NCBI GenBank assembly: GCA_019188255.1
Contig: JAETXT010000016.1
Location: forward strand, 248,001 to 312,000
DNA from: Verticillium longisporum
Lineage: Eukaryota; Ascomycota; Sordariomycetes; Glomerellales; Plectosphaerellaceae
DNA: 64,000 nt
Direction: 5' to 3'
Part shown: one piece after another, positions 1-11,378 of the stretch
Layout of the letters: each line of letters starts with the position of its first letter
Position numbering within the stretch: the first letter of the stretch is position 1
The notes under the pieces: model-generated
What the model was told of the DNA's origin: nothing
What the model saw: the letters and a program-made list of their open reading frames with translations, nothing else
Database searches by the model: none
Made by a program: the position numbers and the translations under genes

Positions 1-2
1 AC

Positions 3-3000
3 CCAGAGGCCATACAGCAGCTGCCATACAGCTGTACTGGAGTTGGGGTGAAAGGGCCAACAACATTCGAATGCGAGTCTTGCGGGGTAGCGAAATCCAA
101 GAAGATTGTATCTCGGAGACAGCCAACGTACACGACGACGAATCCATTTGAGCGCGTCAACCTGGACTTCTTCAGCCCTGGGAAGTCGTACAACGGCATG
201 GAGTCGTGCCTTGTAATAACGGACGCATATTCGGGGAAGATTGTTGTCAGGATTCTGCCTGCCAGAGCAGATGGCTTCCAGGCGTTTATCAACTTTGAGA
301 TGTTTCTCTGGAGACAGTACCATCTGGTCATCAAGGTCCTGAGAGTTGACTGGGACTCAGCACTACGCAGCAATCTGGTTACTTGGTCAGAAGAGCGCGG
401 CATTCTCTTGGAGAGATCAGCCGCAAGGACACCAGAACAGAACGGTGCCGCAGAACGCAATGGAGGCACGATATTCACCATCGCAAGAACCCTTACCTCG
501 GCTGCTGGGTTCCCGGAGGATTTGTGGCCAGAGGTGGTACAAACCGCTGCATATCTCCACAATCTCACGCCGAAGGGACGCCTACAGTGGGCGACACCAG
601 AAGGAAGGCTGAACGACTGGCTCAACTCCAAGGGCCTTGCCGCTCGAACTACGGCTCCAGGCCTGGCTCACCTGCGAAGATACGGATGCAGGGCGTATCC
701 TCTCACGGCAGACGCCCAAGAGGGACGTAACCGAAAGCAGAAGCTGGCTCCGAGAGCCCACATCGGCTATCTCTGTGGATACGACAGCAGCAACATATAC
801 AGAATCTGGGTTCCAGAGATGAAAGCAGTATTGAGGACAAGAGACGTGGGTTTCGATGAGTCCACAGTTTTCAAGGACGCCCAATCCCCAAAGCCAATTC
901 TACAGGACGAATTCCAGGCTTTGGACGTGCCCGTTGCGGACGCCCAGAATCCTTTCAACTCGTCACTGGACATTGACGAGTTCGATGTTGCCACCATCGA
1001 CCTGTTCGAGAAAGCCCGGACATTCCAACTTGGAGGAAAGATCAACGCGGAGATACTGCGACCCCGGGAAGGTCACACAGCCAGCAGAGATGATGTCCTG
1101 CCGTCACCACGTCCAACTCCAGAGACGGAGACTGGACAAGGCCAGCCAGCTGTCTCTGAGGGGGTGGAAGATGCCGTAATAGACACCATTCAAGGGGCTG
1201 AAGATGCTGTGGAAGACACGATCCCCGTGCCAGACACCATTCAAGTGACTGAAGAGGCTATTGAAGACACTATCGAAGTAGCTCGGAGCCCTGAATCAAC
1301 ACCTCAACACACACCAGCTGATCAAAGTTCAGCTGAAGACGAGACAGAGACTGTGGAGGCCCGACCATCAGTGGCACCAGCCCCACAGCCGTCGCCATCA
1401 ACACAAATCCAAGGCACTCGAAGGAGCGCTAGAGACAGAAAGCCGTCACAGTTCAAAGACGGCACCCCCACCGACCAGGCTCTAGGAGCCCGCCGCAGCA
1501 AGAAAATGCCTCCATCATCACATTTGACCGTGGAATACTCATTCTTTCACACTCAGACTCCATCGAACAAGAAACCGCTTCTCCGAACAGATATGCCCGC
1601 GGAGCCAAGATCCTGGAAGGAGATGCTTCATTCTGATCACAAAAAGCAGTGGCTAGAAGCAAGCGTCCAGGAGGTCAACACCATTGAAAATATGGACACA
1701 ATCGAGCAAGTCCCCTTCGAATCGGTCGACCAGGAAATACACAAGGTTCTCGGGTTGACCTGGGTCTGGAAATACAAGGTTGACTCCACCGGCTACGTGA
1801 CCAAGTTCAAGGCCAGGCTCTGCGTACGAGGAGACCAACAGCCCAAGAATGAGATGGAAACATACGCGTCGACACTGGCAGCCAAGACGTTCAGAACGTT
1901 GATGGCCATCTGTGCAGAGTTTGACCTAGACACGCACCAGTTGGATGCCGTCAACGCCTTTCCAAATGCACACCTCGACGAGACAGTCTACGTCTGGGCC
2001 CCTCAGGGCTGGGATCTCATGCAGGAGATGCAACAGAAGAAGGGCGCTCCACAGAGGCGCACGATTTTCAAGCTGAAGAGAGCTTTGTACGGTTTGCGCC
2101 GATCACCGCTTCTCTGGCACAAGCTGCTGTCCGAGGCTATGCGGAAGATCGGCCTCGTGGCTCTCGAGGAAGATAACTGTGTCTTCATGGGCAGAGGCAT
2201 GATCATGTTCTTCTACGTTGACGACATCATCCTCATGAACCGCAAAGAGGATCGCCAAGCGGCCGAAGAGCTGAAGAGCCAGCTCAAGTCTCTGTTCGAG
2301 ATGCGAGAACTTGGCGAGGTCAGATGGTTCTTAGGCATCAGAGTGGTCAGAGATCGTAGCCAGCGCAAGCTCTGGCTGTCTCTGGAGAACTACATCACTG
2401 AAAAGATGAAGGACCTCAACCTCCAGCCATCCACCAGAGGTCATTTGACGCCTCTATCAACAGACCCAGCACCTGCTCCAAAGGATTACGAAGCCTCTGC
2501 TGAATCCATTCAACTATACCAACGCAAAATTGGTTCCATCAATTACGCAGCAACCACAACACGACCTGATGTGGCCAAAGCTGCCTCAAGACTTGCGGAG
2601 TCTCTGCTCAGGCCGACAGAACTCCATCACCTTGCAGCAGACCACTGTCTCCGCTACCTCTATCGCACAAGGACTCTCTCGCTGTCCTACGGAGGATCAG
2701 GAGACCATTCTACATCGCTGTATTGTGCGAGCGACGCATCATTCGGCGATGATCCCATCACCAGATTTAGTTCACAAGGATACACCACCATGCTCTTTGG
2801 AGGTCCAATTGACTGGAAAGCTACAAAGCAGCGATCCGTGGTCACTTCTAGCACCGAAGCTGAGCTGGTGGCCCTCAGTGTCGCAGCGAGGAACTACCTT
2901 GCCACTCTTCGTCTGATCAAGGAGCTTCAGCTACGTTTTCATGGCAAGGTTCCGATCCAGATGTTCTGTGATAACCGCCAAACGCTGCTGTTACTCACTA

Positions 3001-3212
3001 GTGAGAGGCCTCAAGCCACTACGAAGCTCAAGCATGTTGACATCCATCGTCTTTGGATCCGACAAACAGTCAGACAGGGGAAGATATCCGTGGACTGGAT
3101 GAGCACTGACAAGATAGTGAGCGATGGGCTTACAAAGATTCTCCCGACTCAGAAGCATCAGAACTTCGTGAAGCTTCTGCAGATGGAGTGCGTACCAGCG
3201 GTCCACCAGTGA
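3..3212 (+). CDS. Ty1/copia retrotransposon Pol polyprotein, 5' partial
   Basis: The frame is open from the first bases of the window, so the 5' end (gag, protease, upstream LTR) lies outside. In order I see the end of a GAG-pre-integrase zinc region (CESCGVAKSKK), an integrase core (NLDFFSPGKS, later RVDWDSA and EQNGAAERNGG), a long acidic Pro/Ser/Thr-rich linker, a copia reverse transcriptase (AVNAFPNAHLDE, KRALYGLRRSP, FFYVDDIIL) and RNase H (CASDASFGDD, SSTEAELVAL, CDNRQTLLLL). Integrase upstream of reverse transcriptase is the copia order. All visible catalytic motifs are present and there is no internal stop over about 1,070 codons, so this copy may be recent and potentially active. It is a different lineage from the copia element at 50.6-57.1 kb: the domains share little sequence and the reverse transcriptase active-site box differs (YVDD here, TDD there). 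Confidence 0.95.
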   Translation, partial: PEAIQQLPYSCTGVGVKGPTTFECESCGVAKSKKIVSRRQPTYTTTNPFERVNLDFFSPGKSYNGMESCLVITDAYSGKIVVRILPARADGFQAFINFEMFLWRQYHLVIKVLRVDWDSALRSNLVTWSEERGILLERSAARTPEQNGAAERNGGTIFTIARTLTSAAGFPEDLWPEVVQTAAYLHNLTPKGRLQWATPEGRLNDWLNSKGLAARTTAPGLAHLRRYGCRAYPLTADAQEGRNRKQKLAPRAHIGYLCGYDSSNIYRIWVPEMKAVLRTRDVGFDESTVFKDAQSPKPILQDEFQALDVPVADAQNPFNSSLDIDEFDVATIDLFEKARTFQLGGKINAEILRPREGHTASRDDVLPSPRPTPETETGQGQPAVSEGVEDAVIDTIQGAEDAVEDTIPVPDTIQVTEEAIEDTIEVARSPESTPQHTPADQSSAEDETETVEARPSVAPAPQPSPSTQIQGTRRSARDRKPSQFKDGTPTDQALGARRSKKMPPSSHLTVEYSFFHTQTPSNKKPLLRTDMPAEPRSWKEMLHSDHKKQWLEASVQEVNTIENMDTIEQVPFESVDQEIHKVLGLTWVWKYKVDSTGYVTKFKARLCVRGDQQPKNEMETYASTLAAKTFRTLMAICAEFDLDTHQLDAVNAFPNAHLDETVYVWAPQGWDLMQEMQQKKGAPQRRTIFKLKRALYGLRRSPLLWHKLLSEAMRKIGLVALEEDNCVFMGRGMIMFFYVDDIILMNRKEDRQAAEELKSQLKSLFEMRELGEVRWFLGIRVVRDRSQRKLWLSLENYITEKMKDLNLQPSTRGHLTPLSTDPAPAPKDYEASAESIQLYQRKIGSINYAATTTRPDVAKAASRLAESLLRPTELHHLAADHCLRYLYRTRTLSLSYGGSGDHSTSLYCASDASFGDDPITRFSSQGYTTMLFGGPIDWKATKQRSVVTSSTEAELVALSVAARNYLATLRLIKELQLRFHGKVPIQMFCDNRQTLLLLTSERPQATTKLKHVDIHRLWIRQTVRQGKISVDWMSTDKIVSDGLTKILPTQKHQNFVKLLQMECVPAVHQ

Positions 3213-3407
3213 ACAGCTTGCTCAATTTCGCCCACCTCTCCTAACACTTACACACATCCTTATTTGCTTCACAAGCACGATTTCCTTCATCTGCCCTGAG
3301 AACGCCAACTGTTCCAAAGGCACCAAATTCTCTACCAAAAGCCGCCAACAGGCATCTGCCTGATCTTTCGTGGTTCAGATGGTCAGAGAGAGGCTCGCCT
3401 ACCCATC

Positions 3408-3720
3408 TGAGGGGGTGTGTTGCCGATCAGGCAAGGTTCTGTTCTGTGACCCAGGAGTACTTTCATCCCAAATGTGGAGTCCTCATTTGATGCATTTGTT
3501 CTGTCGTTATCGCCCCGGTAAGACTCCTTACCGATGCTGGATCTGACCAATTACCTTCGTTTGGACTTCTGGAAGTCTCCTTTTGTACCTTAACAACAAT
3601 CAATCCACTTTGTTCAATTCCGTGGTGACACAGGGTCATCATCGCATCGCATCCCTTATTTAAGTAAGGCCCCGAATGTATCCTCGCCAAAGAGTTGCCC
3701 TTTGCTGCTGACGATTTCAG
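3408..3720 (+). repeat. Polypurine tract and 3' LTR of the first copia element (end uncertain)
   Basis: About 200 bp after the pol stop there is a purine-rich run (GAGGGGG, 3409-3415) followed by TGTTGCCGATC from 3418, the usual polypurine-tract and LTR-start arrangement of a copia element. The LTR end cannot be fixed because the upstream LTR is outside the window. CAACA at 3594-3598 would pair with the opening TGTTG and give a 181-bp LTR, but a TATA-like stretch near 3660 suggests it could run to about 3720. Which base is the true end is inference. Confidence 0.55.
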
Positions 3721-4425
3721 ATGCCGTGTCGCGACTTCACATGCTCTTTATCAGCTCCTCGGATATGACGCGGCATCTGGACATTGTCCAAGATGCCGGG
3801 AACGACATTCATGATTTCATGAAGGGTATACAGGCGCTGGCGATGCAAGTTGTCTGCTACTCCGCCGATATGGAGGCGGCAGGGAGGGAGGACTTGTTGA
3901 GACTATCTATTCCACGTCTGCCCAAACCCGCTCGAGAGCTAAGTGATCTCTTTCGCCACGAGACCATGGTCCGTCAACCTAAGACAGGTGATAACCCGGC
4001 GCTTACAGCTAGAAAAGGAAACGTTCTTGTCCGTATGGGCCCAGAAGAGAGGATTTCGCATCGACCGCTCTGTATATCACGGGCCGCAAATCGTTTGGCT
4101 CCAGAGCGGCGGCCTGTCTGCTCGGGTAAACCGAATGTCAATTTTCGTAGTCCTACAAGCACCCAAATCCGGAGGCACCGAGGCCGACGGCGTCACCGGA
4201 GCTGTCGATGGAGAGGCATCCGCAGCGCCGCAATCGCCTTCACCCAAGGTTTTCATTAGATCACCTATTGGCGGATCCCTCTTCGTGAAGTCAACGTTAG
4301 ATTGCCAAGTGGGCGACGTCATTATCCTAGAGGGAGGGGAAACGATCCTAACGAGGCTTAAGGATGACCATACGGGGGTGAAGGTATCTGCATGCTCTCA
4401 ACTCTGCATCTCACGAGCCCTCTGA
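3702..4425 (+). pseudogene. Decayed or mis-modelled hypothetical gene next to the LTR
   Basis: Two overlapping open frames (3702-4259 and 3943-4425) give fungal-looking protein sequence, but neither is complete. The first opens with an amphipathic helical stretch (VSRLHMLFISSSDMTRHLDIV) up to about residue 90. The second continues with charged and then beta-rich sequence (QKRGFRIDRSVYHGP, SPKVFIRSPIGGSLF). I see no good intron that joins them. The simplest reading is a frameshifted remnant, possibly cut on its left side by the copia LTR. The family is not recognised; the helical start vaguely recalls fungal STAND N-terminal domains, but this is too weak to name. Confidence 0.3.
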
Positions 4426-4451
4426 TGCCGGTGCAGGAATGAGGGTTGGAC

Positions 4452-6659
4452 TTATGAACATATGAACCCAGTACCCTCAAACCAGTCCAATTCAATAACC
4501 TGATCAAGATCATTGACCTGTTGCTCATCATTTGAAAAAGCCCACTCGCCCGTAGTGGCTACCTGGTCCCTTCCTAGATCCCGCCCTTGGTAACAGCCCG
4601 GATTGTGAATGGAGGCTCCGCCAAGGGCATCAATACTGGCGTACTGTATTGGGCACACAGTTGAAAATTCTGTGTGCCCTTGCCCTTCCGCACCGATACT
4701 ATGAAGCGGAGGCGATCGTCGTGTGCTACTCGGAGGAGTTTCGGATCCAAGAGACCCAGTCGATGATTGGTGAGGATCTGGTGAAGTGAGGCTGGAAGTT
4801 CTGCGTACTTGTTGTGGAGTCTGAGTAACTTGGCCCCTTGGGTCCTCATGATTGTCGTCGAGCGGCCAGCTTCCGGGGCTTTGTACAGATGGTCCAAGGA
4901 CTGTTTCTAAACCCATTTCCTGTCTGTCGGCCATTCGCGAAACTAGTTGTAAACTCTGAGTGGTCAGGTCTGGCCTCGTCGCGTCTTTTCGAGGCGGGAA
5001 TTCCTCGACAGCCGGAGATTTGGCATTCAATGCACGTGGCGAGGAACTGGATCGCAACCTGGGAGAAGTGAGGGTCGAAGCTTGTGGTTGGGCATATTCT
5101 CGCCGTGAAAGCTCGCTCACGCCTTCGTCGTACTTACCACTATTTTGGGCAGAGGTAGCCTCTGGAGCTGGTCAGTCAGCTTCATCTTGGCCACGGATCA
5201 GATTCCGGCGACACACCCTCTCTTGCCGGGCTTGAATCAGATGTCAATGTCAAGCCGTTATTGTTATCTGGAAAGGACCATAAATGATCGGTCCCGTCTC
5301 TGCCGAGGAGCAGATGTATAGGTACTCCCAAAGCAAACTCTTCTACCTCTGAAGCTGATAGCGACAGCAATTTTAGGTTGTTCAACCCCAGAGAATTGCA
5401 AATGTCTTTGAGTCTTGATTCGATTCAATTAAATATAATCCGTGGGTTGGAGGCCATGTTGAACTTACTGAATCCTTGGGCAGTTGCAGGCGAGGAAAAC
5501 CGCAGGATGTAACACATGAAGGTCAGTCGGCACGGCAATTGGTTCGTAGCGCAATGCACTGGCGACCAGTGCTGCTATTCGTCTCCGCCGTTCGACGCCA
5601 ACCCTTGGAGCCGTACCGAGATTATATTGCATGACTGGATGATGAGCGGGATGAACAGTCAGTATGTGTGTCGGCATACTAACCGCACAGAGCCGGGAAC
5701 AGGACCAACGCTAATGATTTGCGCCATTTGTAGAGGTCGTTCACGACCCAGCAAAGCATGGCGATCGCATCTCCATGCCTCTTCTGCGTCTTTTCTCTTT
5801 CGGGGTCGGGATCGGTGCCAGGCGGTCGCAGGTTGTTTGCGTTGCAGTAGATGCGACAGCAAGAGGACAGCAAGCGATCCCGCCATGCAATATTCACTGC
5901 CTTCCTCTCCGTTTCCTCTGAAAGCCTCCAAAGATCAACCCCAAGCTGACCAATGTCGGCAGTTTTCTTCTCCACTGTGATTTGGATGAACTGTGAATCG
6001 TAGCTGAGACGCTGGTATGCAGGAACAACATGCCCTAATCTCAGCGCCGCGATGCCACGGATAAGCTTGTTTGCTATTTTTGTCGCCATGGTTATGTCCG
6101 TGTTGGTCTCGTCGTTCTTGTCTGATATGCCGTCATCGTGGAGGGGCAGGCCACCTCGCCCTGGAGGAGAAGTGCTGGTAGTGCTATTCAGATCGTCTTC
6201 CGTCCTCGGTCGCTTCTTGGGTTTTCGTTTGGCCTTCGTTCGCACTGTTTCTGTCAGTTCGCTACGTAGCGAGTCAAAACTCTCTTGCGCTTTTTGGAGG
6301 CAATTGGTTTCCGAGCAGGCATCCGGGCGGAAAATATGTTTATTGACATCAGTGCAGGCCTCGAATGGCATTGACATTGCTTACTGGTTTCTGCGGACCC
6401 ATGCACCAGAGGGGAATTTGGAACCGATGAACCGATCGATCTGGTGACAGATGTAGTCCGTCGATAGGTTTTCGCAGCACGACAGAATTTTCGACTGGCA
6501 CACGTAGAAGACCTGAGGGACCTCCGATAGCGATCGCGGAGTAAACGTCGTTCGTACTGCGGCCCAGTGTCCTTCATATGACAGAAGATAATTTTCCTTA
6601 TTCTCGGACGGGCTTGCCATGTCCAATACTGAAGCCGCACTTGAGCTGGGTGCGATCAT
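4452..6659 (-). CDS. Hypothetical 647-aa protein, five exons
   Basis: Proposed exons are complement(4452-5161, 5217-5413, 5469-5634, 5684-6279, 6385-6659). They total 1,944 nt with no internal stop. The intron with donor GTTAGT (5635-5683) has a TACTGAC branch site and ends CATCCAG. The ATG at 6659 is preceded by an in-frame stop. The protein has a basic patch around residues 105-115 (KAKRKPKKRPRTEDD, nuclear-signal-like), a helical middle (DIGQLGVDLWRLSEE) and a Ser/Pro-rich, probably disordered last third. I do not recognise the family. A regulatory or chromatin-associated nuclear role is only a guess from the basic patch and disordered tail. Intron 1 (105 bp) is the least certain border; the others are well supported by phase. 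Confidence 0.6.
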
Positions 6660-7182
6660 TGATGCGTATCGTGATTAGTCTGTGTGGCTGGAGCCTTCCC
6701 AACAAGAGGTTGAAGCGGTGGAAAGTTGTCGTCAGGACTTCTGCGCTTAAAACTGATTACGGCGTGACCAGGCTTGCCAGGGTTCTCCTTTCAGCAGGTG
6801 CAGGTGCAGCTAGGCCCGAGCGAGCCCCACCCACACAAGCTGGCCCAACACCCCTGTGGTCCAATTGTGAGAATTGGACCTCTGGGGATCGTGGGAGTGT
6901 GGGCGGGGTTGGACATCCAGATGCAAGACATCCTGCTTGAAGTTCGGATCATCGCAGCTCGCTCTGGACGCATAATTTCAAGCATGTTGCTTCTTCCGTA
7001 GACATACTCTCAGATGAAGGTCGAGGATATACAAAGGCCATGGCCCCCGATCTCGCAAATGCACCTCTGCAGCTGCATCTCGTTGCCTCGTTTGTCTCTG
7101 CTTTCCCACCCCGTTCTCTTCTCTATTTTGCAGACCACAATAGTTACCTTATTTCTGCTCGGCTGCTCTTGCCACTCAAGTC
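6660..7182. other. Intergenic, head-to-head promoter region
   Basis: This lies between the minus-strand five-exon gene and the plus-strand membrane-protein gene, so it should hold two divergent promoters. A short frame opens at ATG 7040 but is not continued by downstream exons. No element or repeat was seen. Confidence 0.4.
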
Positions 7183-9952
7183 ATGGATCATTCTACCAAC
7201 AGTGGCCACCTCGTCGATGCATCAGTTGCGTTCGTTGCCGTGGTGCTTTTTCAAGCCGCATATTGTGGGTTGAAGTTCGGGGTGCCTTGCTGGTACTAGA
7301 CCGCTCTCAACTCCGGATGCTCGTTTGGATGAGCTGCGGCTTGGGAATCACTGGGCTCTTGTTCTCCCTCTTGTTCTTGGTCATGCGGAAGCATGACAAT
7401 GATTCAATGTCCTTTGTCATGCTGACCATATGGAACGTCAGCTCTGAGCTCTCCATCTGTTGTGTTGAGGTGAGCCTACTCCCTAATCCATCCAGTCTCC
7501 CCTTTTCATCAAAAGACTAGTGGCTCATGTTCTCGCAGGGCTTCGAGGTACTGTACCATATGAGGTATGCCTGGCCAACACCTCAAAAGAGGCCCCTCAG
7601 CTTCTGGTCTTACTTGGCAGTCCAGTCCATGGTGGTGGGCCTGGGAGCCTGGCAACTGGCAGAACGTCGGTTCGCTGTCTTGTGGGCTTTACCTATCGTC
7701 TTGCATGTCCAGTTCTTAGTCACGACTGTTGATGCCATTGTCTATAAGGTCGACCTCTACACGTTACCATCATGGGTGCCTTGGATCTGGGTAACCAGTG
7801 GCGTTTGCGCTTCCGCTATGGCGTTTGGTGTCAACTGGGCACCGCACCAGGCAGCTCTGCAATGTCTTGCTTGCATGTTAGTGGTTTCCAACAAGGGAAT
7901 CTGCGACTGGCTCAAAGTTGACGATGACCTGGTGAGTGGGGAACTTGTCACACTGCCTGACCGCAGCTGACATTCAACAGGACCGGCCCTGGTTTGAGCG
8001 ATTTGATTGTCACAATTCTGAAACCAACATTGACCCTGAGCTCGAAATTCAAGCCACGGAAAGTCTGAAGCCATCCGTCTCGCAAAACTCTAGCTCCGAT
8101 GTTAGATTGGCAGCATCTGCGACGCTTTCGCAGTCCATCCCCGCGCCATCCGATGCTGAGCAGTCAGCCACTTCCGACGTGGCTCTAAACAATGGTGTTA
8201 TCTGTGTTCAAACGATTGAACAGGTATTTATACTAATCCGCAGCACTGGGCATTCCGCTGACGATACTAGATTACCGAAAATATTCCCAACGGCCTGTTC
8301 GAGATGCCATCAAACAACGAGGCGTGGGTGCGCTGTTTTCTCACGGTAGCTGATCTCACGGTATACTGGCAAATGATGGAGAAGCTGCCAACTGCGCACG
8401 TCGTTGGGAAGACTTGGGATACTCACTACTACGAGGTCGCGATGACTGGCTCTTGTCTCCAATGGCTTTTCGACCATGATGTACCCTTCCTCCTGGCATC
8501 TGAGTCCGGCCTCTCGTATGACCTGACAGAGCCAAGTGAAGGAGAGGTCCATGTATTTGGTGTCATGCCAGCCAGAGAAATGGCTTCGCGCAGATTCATG
8601 TTGAATGCCATGAAGGCGACCTCGTCAGCGAGGCATGGCCATGGCCTTGACATATATTATCTGCGCCACACCAGCGACAAGAGTGTGCTGGCAACATTCA
8701 TGTGGACGTTCCTGCTCCGCGATATATCAGTATGCCATCGCATCCTCGTCCTCAGGGCAGAAGCTAACAACCACCAGCTATCCAGCGCAGCAGTCCGCCG
8801 ACGATTCTTACAACACTGCGTCTTCATCAGCCTCCACGCACTAGAAGACGCAGAGAGCTCCTTCACGCTGGAGGTTCTAGAAAGGGATGAGAAAACGTGG
8901 ATCAACTCGATTCGAGACCTATGCATCGACAGGATAAGGTGGCCGCTTGTGAACCCGAAAGAAGAGATGCATCTTGCATTGCTACTCCGGGGGTTGTTCG
9001 AATCAGCTGAGGAAACAGATTGGTTCCTCCACTGTCACGAATTTGACACGCGCTATTCGGCCAAGGACAACATCAAAAAGCTGGGCTGCCTCATGGATTG
9101 CGATGACGACCTACACTCAGTCCCCTTCGGCAGTCTCAAACAGGACAGGGTGAGATGGATGCTCTCGAGATGCACGATGTTCGACGGCGCCGGCGAGCTC
9201 GATGTTACCAAACTAACGGAGCAGATTCGCAAGTATGTACCTGTTGATTTCCAGGATATGGAGAGGCTCCCCGCCAGTCTGGTACATACTATTCGGCACG
9301 AAACGGCTAATGTCATAAGAATCGAGATGTGAGTCACCGATGGCCGTCGACCTATGTTGATGCGCTGATGCTTCATAGTTCCAAGACGTACTCCTCGGCG
9401 CCCTGGCTTACAGAGTCTGATGACGACATGCTCGTATTTATGTGTAGCTGCTTGCCCTTGAAGACAATTGACGCCGCGATTCATGAATGGGCAGAGTCGC
9501 CAGAGGGCAGTGACTTCTACCAGCAGACCATGCTAGGTTTCCTGAGATATGAGTTGAAGGAGCGGGCATGTTTGAGGGTATTGGCCTTGCTCAGCTTCGA
9601 GAGACTCCTCCCTCCTTGCCCAGATGGGACCTTGGGCCCAATCTTTGGTTGTTACCTCGAAGATTTTGACCGGCACTTGGATGGTGAGTTTCTCGACAAT
9701 AGGGAAGCCATACTTGAACGAATGGCTCATTCCCTTCGGCGTGTTGTTGGCGAAGAATGTTGTCCGAGAATCCGTCAAATCTTCGACATGGTCGGCACAG
9801 AGGGTCCCTTGCATTCTCTCGACGGGGTCTCGGATGTGTATTGGGTGTACAAAGTCAATTGGGGGTTGAGTCACATTGCGGCCTGGAACATGACATGGAT
9901 GTCACTGGAGAACAGCATCACCCGTGGTGGCGCAGACCTTACTATCCAGTAA
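7183..9952 (+). CDS. Unrecognised membrane protein with large C-terminal domain (paralogue A)
   Basis: Exons that close in phase are 7539-7931, 7981-8223, 8271-8729, 8778-9328 and 9379-9952, preceded by an exon ending at 7469. The first ATG is probably 7183, but the join between about 7290 and 7320 is unresolved. The N-terminal third has several hydrophobic helices (VDASVAFVAVVLFQAAY; LGITGLLFSLLFLVM; LWALPIVLHVQFLVTTV; WIWVTSGVCASAMAFGV). A polar Ser-rich linker follows, then a soluble domain of about 530 residues without transmembrane segments. The intron 8730-8777 is 48 bp, a multiple of three with no stop, and carries GCTAAC before ACCAG; it is easily mistaken for coding sequence. The soluble domain matches the gene at 11.3-12.5 kb (for example FLQHCVFISLHALE against FAQHCVALCLSLLQ). 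No known domain is recognised. Confidence 0.65.
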
Positions 9953-10739
9953 GGGCGGAGAGTGGACGATGGCTATTCTGGCGGCTGTCTCTGATGGCCA
10001 GCGTTATATTCTGGGTATCTTTCCCTTGCCTTCTTCACTTGTATAAGTTTCTGCTTTATAAAGACATGTTTGTCCCCCGAACTTGCCATTCGTTCTTGGA
10101 CTTCTCAGACTGCGAGATCGCTTGAGTGGCGGGGTTGAAAAGGGTACAGGGAGTGTCTTCTATGGCTTCATTCCCCTGGACTGCTCTTTTTGGTGCTTCC
10201 TTGATATTGAGTAACTTCATTGATTCAGCGACGATGCGAGAGAGAGAGAGACGCGGTGTGTGGGGGCTTGACAACAAAACAAGAAAGACTATGAGAAGTC
10301 GCATCAATCACCCAAGGGCACACACTTGTGGCTCTCCAAAAACGGTGGATATTACTTGTTTTTCGTACTAGGCCCCATCCCAGAACCGACAGCTACCATG
10401 CGAGTAAGGGTGGATATTGCGGAGAAATGGCCACTGGTTGGTTGAGTGCTACCCAAACAAAGGACTGTTGCTCGTACCCGGCAGCAAGTTGAGTTTCGGA
10501 GCGTGAATATATAACACAACCATTCCCAGTGGCTCTCCTCCTCATTCTAGCTTCGTCTACCCCCGTAGATATTGTGCCTAATCCCATTCTTGGTCTCAAA
10601 TGTAAGCTGAACCTTGTGGATTCTCAAGGCCGTCTTGAACTGATGCACTGCTAGACTAGCTACATTACAACAGCCGCTGAGCGAGCGAGCGATCATCCTA
10701 GGATCATATTGTCCCCCTCCAGATCAGAAGTCCTGGGTC
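9953..10739. other. Intergenic stretch between the paralogues
   Basis: I see no convincing gene. Short frames lack splice-supported continuation. A (GA)n microsatellite sits near 10,237-10,250. The stretch should include the terminator of paralogue A and the promoter of the next gene. Confidence 0.4.
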
Positions 10740-11378
10740 ATGGCTTCTGAGAAACGTGCTTGGCGTGGCAAACGCAGCGCAACAGAACTACTCACAGATT
10801 TGCGGAGTGAATCAGGTACCCTTCTGCAGGAATCACTGCCGGCGTCTGGATTGGAAGATCTTGGAACTCGGCAGGGCTTCTTCAATATGTTGGACCAAAC
10901 ATCGCTTCACAAGATTTCAACATTTGCACTTTATTACTTGGAACAGATCAGGACACACAGAATCAAAGCGATGATGGACGCGGTCAAACGGAACATCGAC
11001 TCAGACACGAATTACGACAAGATCAAGAGCACTCTCGAGTCGATAGAAGAATGTTGTCAGGCAGTTGCCTCAGACCTCCTCCGTAAGGGTTGGAGTGAGC
11101 GGATCACGGTATTGAGAAACGGCTTGACCAAGGTACAGGAGTTGATCACAGCTGAGCTAGAGAAGGAGAAGGAACAGAAACATGGCTCCGGCACGACACT
11201 TGACAGTACTGGAGAGATCTTAGGAGGGGCATTGGACGTGGATCCTGTCTTTTGCCAACCTCTAGCTCACTCGCAGCAGCAAAACTGTGACGCGAGGGAC
11301 GCGACGAACATACATCGGCGGACAAGCACCGACCTACAACCCCCCAGAACCAGAAACGACACCGATTCGGAGCACTGA
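10740..11378 (+). CDS. Helical hypothetical protein, possibly the 5' exon of paralogue B
   Basis: An ATG-started frame of 212 codons. It is largely alpha-helical with heptad-like spacing (TSLHKISTFALYYLEQIRTH; LTKVQELITAELEKEKEQ) and becomes polar at the end. No family is recognised. The paralogue-B frame that follows on the same strand has no usable ATG of its own near its start (a stop lies at 11,263), so this frame may supply its first exon through an intron in about 11,200-11,290. I could not find a donor/acceptor pair that restores the phase, so it is listed separately. Otherwise it is a small independent gene. Confidence 0.45.
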   Translation: MASEKRAWRGKRSATELLTDLRSESGTLLQESLPASGLEDLGTRQGFFNMLDQTSLHKISTFALYYLEQIRTHRIKAMMDAVKRNIDSDTNYDKIKSTLESIEECCQAVASDLLRKGWSERITVLRNGLTKVQELITAELEKEKEQKHGSGTTLDSTGEILGGALDVDPVFCQPLAHSQQQNCDARDATNIHRRTSTDLQPPRTRNDTDSEH